A stretch of DNA of 64,000 bases from Sphingobacterium sp. SYP-B4668 (GTDB lineage Bacteria; Bacteroidota; Bacteroidia; Sphingobacteriales; Sphingobacteriaceae), in assembly GCF_027627455.1 (NCBI RefSeq), contig NZ_CP115483.1, positions 5,270,001 through 5,334,000 on the forward strand, in the 5' to 3' direction. Numbering within the stretch: position 1 is the stretch's first letter; every line of letters begins with the position of its first letter. Under the pieces are notes generated by a model that was given only the letters and a program-made list of their open reading frames with translations, made no database searches and was not told where the DNA came from. Position numbers and translations under genes: made by a program. This document shows, piece after piece, positions 54,954 through 64,000 of this stretch.

Positions 54954-54984
54954 TTGCAAAAAGATTTAACTTTGTCTAAGTTTG
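54954..54984 (+). promoter_or_regulatory. Promoter of the SRPBCC gene with two -7 elements
   Basis: TTG (54954-54956), 20-bp spacer, TAAGTTTG (54977-54984). A second -7-like TAACTTTG (54967-54974) lies exactly 10 bp upstream. The first distance fits better. Confidence 0.5.
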
Positions 54985-55000
54985 TATCTTACACAGTAAC

Positions 55001-55381
55001 ATGAAAGATTTAAAAAAATACTTTATCATACCCGCCCCACCACAGGATGTCTATCTGGCGCTCACCACTGAAACTACGGTTCGTCTTTGGACAGGTGACG
55101 AGGTCGAAATGGAAGCTATTGAGGGAGGCGAATTCTCCATGTGGGATGGTGCTATTGTTGGAAAATTTGTGACGCTAGAACCTTCCAAGAAAATCGTACA
55201 GCACTGGTATTTTGGAGAACAGGAAGATTCCATCGTAACAATCAAACTCCATGAGCATAAAAAGGGCACCTCCCTCGAGGTTGTCCAAACCAATATACCT
55301 GAAGAAGCATACCAAGAAATCTCTGAGGGCTGGGAAGATCCGTATATTTCTTCCTTAATCGAGTTTTATACAGAAGACTAA
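55001..55381 (+). CDS. SRPBCC (AHSA1/START-like) domain protein
   Basis: A 126-residue protein of the helix-grip SRPBCC fold. The N-terminus KDLKKYFIIPAPPQDVYLALT is the classic AHSA1-like start. The core GGEFSMWDGAIVGKFVTLEPSKKIVQHWYFG forms a beta-sheet around a cavity, followed by a C-terminal helix SEGWEDPYISSLIEFYT. Members bind hydrophobic ligands or aid Hsp90-type chaperones. Precise role unknown; a hairpin terminator follows. Confidence 0.88.
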   Translation: MKDLKKYFIIPAPPQDVYLALTTETTVRLWTGDEVEMEAIEGGEFSMWDGAIVGKFVTLEPSKKIVQHWYFGEQEDSIVTIKLHEHKKGTSLEVVQTNIPEEAYQEISEGWEDPYISSLIEFYTED

Positions 55382-55405
55382 ATCCAAATGGTATAACCTT
55401 ATGAA

Positions 55406-55438
55406 ACAAGGCCAGTAGAAGTAATCTACTGGCCTTGT
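55406..55438 (+). terminator. Hairpin after the SRPBCC gene
   Basis: Perfect 14-bp stem ACAAGGCCAGTAGA (55406-55419) with TCTACTGGCCTTGT (55425-55438), 5-nt loop. A T-run is weak on the plus strand, but the stem lies 24 nt after the stop and faces the rRNA operon end. Confidence 0.6.
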
Positions 55439-55440
55439 CT

Positions 55441-55593
55441 CTACGTATGGTGTCGAGCTACTGTCCTACCTGCCATCCGCTGCGAATACGGTTCCCCTAT
55501 CCCCTGGGATACGATGGGAATACGGGCTGTTGTGTGTCCCCGGGAGGGGCAACAAAAAAAGCCTCCCCGGTTTCCCGGGGGGGCGTATAAAAA
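55441..55593 (-). repeat. Conserved 3' flank of rRNA operon 1 (repeated at 63752-63872)
   Basis: The DNA beyond the 5S (GGTGTCGAGCTACTGTCCTA onward, two GC-rich hairpins) recurs at 63752-63872 in the same order. Copy 1 has about 23 extra bases near 55480-55503 and shows scattered differences. Short open frames in both copies are spurious. Confidence 0.85.
55554..55584 (-). terminator. Terminator of the first rRNA operon
   Basis: GC-rich stem GCCTCCCCGG (55561-55570) with CCGGGGGGGC (55575-55584), 4-nt loop, with the A-run 55554-55560 giving a T-run on the minus strand. It lies 9 nt past the 5S. The same hairpin follows the second 5S at 63832-63863. Confidence 0.85.
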
Positions 55594-55703
55594 AAGGCAC
55601 CGACCTACTCTCCCACCTGTTACGGCAATACCATCGGCTCTGGCGGGCTTGACTTCTCTGTTCGGAATGGGAAGAGGTAGACACCGCCGATATAGGCACC
55701 TGA
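55594..55703 (-). rRNA. rrf: 5S ribosomal RNA (copy 1)
   Basis: About 110 nt. The 5' AGGTGCC and 3' GGTGCCT arms pair as the terminal helix with G-U pairs, and the conserved CCGAACAGAGAAGTCAAGCC and GTAACAGGTGGGAGAGTAGG are present. Ends set to the base of the helix, so they are approximate by a few nt. Confidence 0.95.
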
Positions 55704-55789
55704 AATCCTTTTTGGTACGACACATTATGGTCGTATCTATAGACAATCGAAAGAAAAAAACAAAGAGGAAGACAACAGTGTCCTCTGCT

Positions 55790-58672
<2,883 letters not shown>

Positions 58673-58826
58673 TCCTCCTCATGGCCCTTTTGCTACCATG
58701 GAAGTGCTTGTCGTTACGTTCCCCAAAAGGAAAACGTCCCTACTGTTGTCTTCTCTTGTAATTTTTTTCTTTCAATATGTCAAAGAACTCTTTGCGCACG
58801 CAATCCATATAGGACGGCGGCGTTCG

Positions 58827-58900
58827 TGGAGAATAACGGATTCGAACCGTTGACCCCCTGCGTGCAAGGCAGGTGCTCTAGCCAGCTGAGCTAATCCCCC
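58827..58900 (-). tRNA. tRNA-Ala (anticodon TGC)
   Basis: 74 nt, read on the minus strand from GGGGGATTAGCTCAGC to TTATTCTCCA. Acceptor arms pair, anticodon loop CTTGCAC gives TGC, and GGTTCGAATCC forms the T-loop. No encoded CCA. In the 16S-23S spacer, usual place. Confidence 0.95.
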
Positions 58901-58913
58901 GTATAACCGATCG

Positions 58914-58987
58914 TAGTCCCGAGCAGATTTGAACTGCTGACCCCTACATTATCAGTGTAGTGCTCTAACCAACTGAGCTACGGGACT
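58914..58987 (-). tRNA. tRNA-Ile (anticodon GAT)
   Basis: 74 nt on the minus strand, 5' AGTCCCGTAGCTCAG to 3' CTCGGGACTA. The anticodon loop CTGATAA gives GAT, and AGTTCAAATCT is the T-loop. No encoded CCA. Precedes tRNA-Ala by 13 nt in the transcript. Confidence 0.95.
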
Positions 58988-59098
58988 AGCTTATATCTCT
59001 CTCGGTACCGACCTCCATATATAGGGACGGACCTTATTCCATTTCTTTTTCCTAGGTCGATCATGTATGTACGTAACGAGTACCTATCAGGTACTCTA

Positions 59099-60619
<1,521 letters not shown>

Positions 60620-60868
60620 GTAAAATGAAGTGTCGACTCTAACTATCTATAACATAAATAGAATTGTCTTTTTTAATTTCCCGACCTGATTGGCTTGGCT
60701 TTCGTTTTCCGAACTTTCGCCCGGAAAAATCCCAGCTACTCGTTACGTTACATGATCATTTCCTTAAAGAACTCATCTGCCTCGACTCGCGTTCCGGCAT
60801 ATATCTCACAGGGCTTCGCGCCCCGATCGTTTTCCTGTTTCCAAAACCCTCCGTTTCCGAAGGGACTG

Positions 60869-60899
60869 CAAAGGTAGGGATATTTTCGACATCCGCAAA
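60869..60899 (-). promoter_or_regulatory. rRNA promoter P2
   Basis: Minus strand TTTG (60899-60896), 19-bp spacer, TACCTTTG (60876-60869). Nearly ideal consensus, about 240 bp before 16S. Confidence 0.75.
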
Positions 60900-60995
60900 C
60901 TTTATTTTAAAATTGTTCGCCGGAACACATCGCCAATCCCCTCTTTCAAACGGAACGACCTCTCGATCGGACCATACCTCCCTTGCGGAGTGGTG

Positions 60996-61028
60996 CAAAG
61001 GTAGCACTTTTAAACAACCACTTCCAAA
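60996..61028 (-). promoter_or_regulatory. rRNA promoter P1
   Basis: Minus strand TTTG (61028-61025), 21-bp spacer, TACCTTTG (61003-60996). An A/T-only stretch (61041-61058) directly upstream resembles an UP element. P1 lies 127 bp upstream of P2. The leader between P2 and 16S contains GC-rich hairpins such as GGGGCGCGAAGCCC. Confidence 0.75.
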
Positions 61029-61156
61029 CTTTCAAACAAAGTTTTTTAATTAAAATAGGTAACGGCCTATCAACCTGCCGAATAAAAAACGATATGGGGG
61101 CGGAAAATCGGGGAAATCAGGCCCTATTTCCTATGGCCATGGCCCACGGCCCCGGA

Positions 61157-61539
61157 TCATCTGAAGACCCAGTAGCGTTGCAGGGGATAGTTGAATCCCA
61201 GGGACACGACCAGCTCGACGGCCAGCCTACCTACCTTGTAATCTATACCGAAGACCTGCGACACGAACGGGGTCGCCTCGGATTTCAAGAGAATACTGCC
61301 CAACACCACCGATATAAACTTCCATACCTGCCCCCCGACCGGACTGTCGACTTTCTGGAACGCCCAATATCGATCTAGGGAAAAATTGACCACGGCACCT
61401 AGGGCTCCGGATATACGGATAGCATCCTTGGCATCGATCCCGACGACTTCCTTGCAGGACACCATTGCCACATAATCAAAAACTCCGCCCATAAAGATGG
61501 AGGCTCGGCTTTTGCAAACGCGAATATCTGCTGTTCCAT
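61157..61539 (-). pseudogene. GtrA-like polyprenyl-sugar flippase gene with a frameshift
   Basis: The main frame encodes ASIFMGGVFDYVAMVSC, GALGAVVNFSLDRYWAF and FNYPLQRYWVF, the paired helices of a GtrA/DPMS family flippase. The expected N-terminus MEQQIFAFAKAE reads from the ATG at 61539 in another frame, and joins the main frame if one base is added near 61504-61506. So the gene carries a one-base deletion close to its start (or a sequencing error). The main frame alone can also be read from an ATG at 61564, but that N-terminus does not look like the family. GtrA proteins move lipid-linked sugars or glycosylate surface polymers. It is GC-richer than the window. Confidence 0.75.
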
Positions 61540-61559
61540 ATCTTTTTAAGGTCCAACAG

Positions 61560-62205
61560 GGCATCCGCGATGCTGTTGTGGGAATAACCTACCTGTCCTT
61601 GCCGAAAACAGGGGACCTATGGCCAAGAGGTGCTTTCCCCGTGCCCGGTAATAGACCGCTCCCATGTCCGGCCGACGAGGCTCCCCGGGAAATAAGGACC
61701 AACACCGCTGGCAGGCCATCGCAGGGTCCAGAAGGACGAAGGAGGCCTATCCTTGCGGAAATACCGACCAACGGGGACACCATCGAGCAAATCCTTTCCG
61801 GGGGGCGTTGTCTGCTCTATAGGAATGGCCATAAATGGAACGTGGGACAAAAGGAAAGGGCTACCTGGTGCTTGGTCGATATCCGGGTATCGAAAGGGCC
61901 TCTACGGGCTGCCCGAGGAGCAAGGCTGGACAGTCGTTGCGATCCTTGGCAGGACCGATGCCTTTACGGGCTTGCCAAGGGGGCGGATAAGGTAGGCCAA
62001 GCTGGTCCCAGGTTATTCGACAGGGTATCCAGGACCCCACATCTCCACCACAAAAAGATATCGCCTATTCCGATAGGAAGCTACGGGTGCAGCCGCTGGG
62101 TGTTTCGATGCAAAGGGATAAAAGCATATGCAAGTCGGCTCAGGATGCGGGGGGACATAGACCTCTTCCTATGCGGGCCAACCAGCTTATTTCCGTGGTC
62201 CACGG
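61560..62205 (+). pseudogene. Decayed ISAon1-type (ISL3-like) transposase relic
   Basis: A row of short matches to the intact transposase at 62697-63680, in the same order but in changing frames: MAKRCFPRAR, VIDRSHV, ADEAPREIR, HRWQAIAGSRRTKEA, NGDTIEQILSGGRCLLYRNG, GRYPGIERA, YGLPEEQG, CKGIKAYASRLR and DIDLFLCGPTSLF. They match codons about 117-327 of the intact copy (second catalytic Asp to C-terminus). Multiple frameshifts have occurred. The 275-codon open frame here is not a gene but a fusion of relic frames. The relic is visibly G+C-rich, so it diverged long ago or came from elsewhere. Confidence 0.75.
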
Positions 62206-62273
62206 GCCCCCATCCTGATGCCCCGCTCGCTTATCCGCCATCTGGCGGACATCTGTACAAATTTATCCACAAC

Positions 62274-62308
62274 GAAAAATCGGGTCAAGCTGAATTCTTG
62301 GGGGGAAT
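62274..62308 (+). repeat. Left terminal inverted repeat of the IS
   Basis: Begins GAAAAATCGGGTCAAG and ends TTGGGGGGAAT; matches the right end (inverted) at 24 of 35 positions. Nearly all of the last 11 inner positions match. Confidence 0.7.
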
Positions 62309-62338
62309 ACTAAAAATTCCTTAGTTTAGCTTCTTTAA

Positions 62339-62704
62339 ATGAGATATCCCTTGGAAGACGCCGAACGTAAATTACTATCCTTACTGATGCCCGAAGGGCT
62401 TTTAGAATACTTTCAAATTTTAGCAGTCAATCAGGTTGACAATCAGCTCCACATCTATTTGGATGAACTCAATATAGCACCAGCAGGCTATGAGAACAGC
62501 AAACTGGAGTCCAAGGGCTTTATGCCATCTACTGAGATCTCAGACTTTCCCATTCGAGGACAGAAAGTTACGCTACATATTCGTCGTCGTCGCTGGACCG
62601 TTCTGGATAGCGGACAGGTTATCGCCAGAGATTGGAACCTAGTGCGTGAAGGTGCTCGAATGACAACAGAATTCGGCCTTTTTTTAAAGAAGATATTTGG
62701 ATGA
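62339..62704 (+). CDS. ISAon1 family transposase N-terminal region protein
   Basis: A 121-residue protein from the ATG at 62339: helical N-terminus (ERKLLSLLMPEGLLEYFQIL) and a conserved RGQKVTLHIRRRRWTV segment, as in the N-terminal part of ISAon1-type transposases. It ends FLKKIFG then TGA at 62702-62704 (context GGA TGA C) and is out of frame by +1 with the next ORF. The two probably function as one protein after a frameshift, or as separate subunits. Confidence 0.88.
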   Translation: MRYPLEDAERKLLSLLMPEGLLEYFQILAVNQVDNQLHIYLDELNIAPAGYENSKLESKGFMPSTEISDFPIRGQKVTLHIRRRRWTVLDSGQVIARDWNLVREGARMTTEFGLFLKKIFG

Positions 62705-63680
62705 CCATCCTGTAAGTGCACATTTGGTAGGCTTATTCTTTCAAATGGACGGTAAGCAGCTACAGGACCAATACAAGAACCATCTCAGCGACTTTCACGG
62801 TTGGGCCCAAAAAGGCCATGCAGAGCGTTGGACACTTTTTCCTGAAAACATTTCCGAACGCCTAAGCATTGATGAGACCAGCTTTAGCAACGGTGAGCTT
62901 TACACTATTGTAAGCAGTAAATCAGCAAAAGGCAGGAAAGGGACGATACTAGCCACTATTAAGGGCACAAAGGCGGAAGATATTACCGCTGTGCTCGAGC
63001 GAATCCCCTTGCGTTCAAGGAACAAAGTAAAAGAGGTGACCATGGATATGGCACCGAACATGGCAAGGGCAATCCGCAGATGTTTCCGGAATGCCAGGCG
63101 TGTGGTCGACCGATTCCATGTTCAAAAACTAGCTTACGATGCTGTTCAGGAACTCAGGATTAAATATCGTTGGGAAGTATTGGATGCAGAGAGCAAGAAG
63201 ATAGTTGAATCTAGCAAAACAGGACATCCCCATGAAGCTGGGCTACTCCCCAATGGAGATACCCTCAAACAGTTATTGGCCAGGTCCAGACACCTATTGT
63301 TCAAACACCCAAGCCGGTGGACTGAAAGTCAAAAGCATCGTGCAGAATTACTGTTCATGCGCTTTCCGAAGCTAAAACAGGCTTATGACCTAGGCATTGC
63401 TTTAGGCGATATCTTCAATAAATGTAAAGACAAGAAAGTCGCTTTTACCAAGTTGGGGCTATGGCATAACCAGGTAGAGAATGCCGGAATATCCTCATTT
63501 GAGAGTGTCGCAAGGTCAATCGCAGCACATCACCAATACATTTTACACTACTTCGACAACAGAAGCACAAATGCTTCGGCAGAGTCTTTCAACGCAAAGC
63601 TCAAAGCTTTCAGGAGCGTCTTCCGTGGCGTAAGAGACACAACATTCTTCTTGTACAGAGTGACGAAATTGTATGCCTAA
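62697..63680 (+). CDS. ISAon1 family transposase (DDE)
   Basis: A 327-residue DDE transposase catalytic part. The DDE triad can be read as SIDETSF (Asp59), VTMDMAPNM (Asp117) and SAESFN (Glu296), with a helical insert between the last two. There is no ATG until codon 18 (62748); the frame is open from 62688 with a TTG at 62697, and the first residues (HPVSAHLVG) read as a continuation of ORF 1. This supports a +1 frameshift at the ORF 1 stop rather than an independent start. All catalytic residues are present, so the element may be active. Confidence 0.9.
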   Translation: MDDHPVSAHLVGLFFQMDGKQLQDQYKNHLSDFHGWAQKGHAERWTLFPENISERLSIDETSFSNGELYTIVSSKSAKGRKGTILATIKGTKAEDITAVLERIPLRSRNKVKEVTMDMAPNMARAIRRCFRNARRVVDRFHVQKLAYDAVQELRIKYRWEVLDAESKKIVESSKTGHPHEAGLLPNGDTLKQLLARSRHLLFKHPSRWTESQKHRAELLFMRFPKLKQAYDLGIALGDIFNKCKDKKVAFTKLGLWHNQVENAGISSFESVARSIAAHHQYILHYFDNRSTNASAESFNAKLKAFRSVFRGVRDTTFFLYRVTKLYA

Positions 63681-63685
63681 AAATG

Positions 63686-63720
63686 ATTCCCCCCAAACTT
63701 TCGGTATGATCCGAAAAATC
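63686..63720 (-). repeat. Right terminal inverted repeat of the IS
   Basis: Inverted match to the left end at 24 of 35 positions, ending GATTTTTCGG on the outer side (minus strand). Confidence 0.7.
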
Positions 63721-63831
63721 CCCCCGGGTTCACGCAGGGGCGTACGATAAGGTGTCGAGCTACTGTCCTATCTGCCATCCCCTGGGGTACGATGGGAATA
63801 CGGGCTGTTGTGTCCCCCGGGGAGGGACAAC

Positions 63832-63863
63832 AAAAAAAAGCCCCCCCGGTTTCCCGGGGGGGC
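63832..63863 (-). terminator. Terminator of the second rRNA operon
   Basis: Stem GCCCCCCCGG (63840-63849) with CCGGGGGGGC (63854-63863), then a T-run on the minus strand. It matches the first operon's terminator. Confidence 0.85.
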
Positions 63864-63872
63864 GTATAAAAA

Positions 63873-63982
63873 AAGGCACCGACCTACTCTCCCACCTGTT
63901 ACGGCAATACCATCGGCTCTGGCGGGCTTGACTTCTCTGTTCGGAATGGGAAGAGGTAGACACCGCCGATATAGGCACCTGA
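63873..63982 (-). rRNA. rrf: 5S ribosomal RNA (copy 2)
   Basis: Same sequence as the copy at 55594-55703 as far as I compared it, same orientation. The 23S-side continues past the right edge, so a second rRNA operon lies beyond the window. Confidence 0.93.
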
Positions 63983-64000
63983 AATCCTTTTTGGTACGAC

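Larger units (their letters stand above)
62274..63720 (+). mobile_element. ISAon1-type insertion sequence (ISL3 family), intact
   Basis: About 1.45 kb with two ORFs in overlapping frames and imperfect 35-bp terminal inverted repeats (62274-62308 and 63686-63720; 24 of 35 identical, with TTGGGGGGAAT as the inner end of both). No clear direct target duplication is seen outside the ends. It lies between two rRNA operons, next to a decayed relative. Confidence 0.85.

Noticed and set aside
61497..62324. A 275-codon plus-strand open frame in the island between rRNA operons
   Set aside because: Its residues only make sense as scattered pieces of a decayed transposase in alternating frames, and its 5' part is antisense to the gtrA remnant. 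I treat it as a relic, not a gene.

Overview
The window is about 64 kb of a Bacteroidota chromosome, most likely a Sphingobacterium or close Sphingobacteriaceae relative. The evidence is the set of lineage-typical genes (an ExbB-ExbD-ExbD-TonB-PstS-TPR operon, GldD, BamD next to an atypical RNA polymerase omega, DUF58/MoxR genes, an ISAon1-type transposase). Promoters also fit the Bacteroidota pattern (TTTG or TTG near -33, TAnnTTTG near -7), with A-rich sequence instead of Shine-Dalgarno sites before most starts. No database search was run; all calls come from reading the sequence.

Layout. 1-5.8 kb: a minus-strand operon for TonB energisation of the outer membrane. 6-9.6 kb: a SUI1-like factor, a lipid kinase, metK and a Tat-exported Dabb protein. 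9.5-16.5 kb: a tightly overlapping minus-strand operon SpoIIM / membrane protein / DUF4129 / DUF4350 / MoxR / DUF58, divergent from an RDD membrane protein. 16.7-23 kb: fabD, an M16 peptidase, a large outer-membrane beta-barrel protein and a CBM9-like secreted protein. 23.3-31.1 kb: rnhB, a YfhO-like membrane protein, TrkA, TrkH and an AsmA-like protein. 31.2-39.6 kb: an unknown overlapping lipoprotein/801-residue protein pair, rsgA, polA and a MORN-repeat protein. 39.7-43.2 kb: psd, a PhoR-like histidine kinase, a DUF47 (PhoU-like) protein and a Pit phosphate transporter. 43.5-49.7 kb: an OmpA porin, then a TPR-aroE-gldD-MBL hydrolase-FtsX operon. 49.7-55.4 kb: NifU-like protein, bamD-rpoZ-coaBC, an RsmB/F methyltransferase and an SRPBCC protein.

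55.5-61 kb holds a complete rRNA operon on the minus strand (16S, tRNA-Ile, tRNA-Ala, 23S, 5S) with two tandem promoters. A second 5S and terminator of the same orientation begin at about 63.8 kb and run off the window, so two rRNA operons lie in tandem. The 2.8 kb between them is accessory DNA: a frameshifted gtrA, a decayed transposase relic and an intact ISAon1/ISL3-type insertion sequence.

The least explained signal is a shared module found directly upstream of two unrelated genes, fabD (17577-17688) and trkA (27355-27485). In each case the gene's own leader plus start codon is tandemly duplicated, the copies carry GAGCTCTCATCAACAA (or a one-base variant), the upper copy continues into ATGAAACCGAG, and short leader ORFs ending in RALIN... 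stop just before or shortly before the next ATG. I know of no described element like this. Other regulatory candidates are an 11-bp phased repeat upstream of the DUF47-Pit phosphate genes that resembles a Pho box, a second 11-bp degenerate array upstream of fabD, and a terminator whose T-run touches the histidine kinase start codon.
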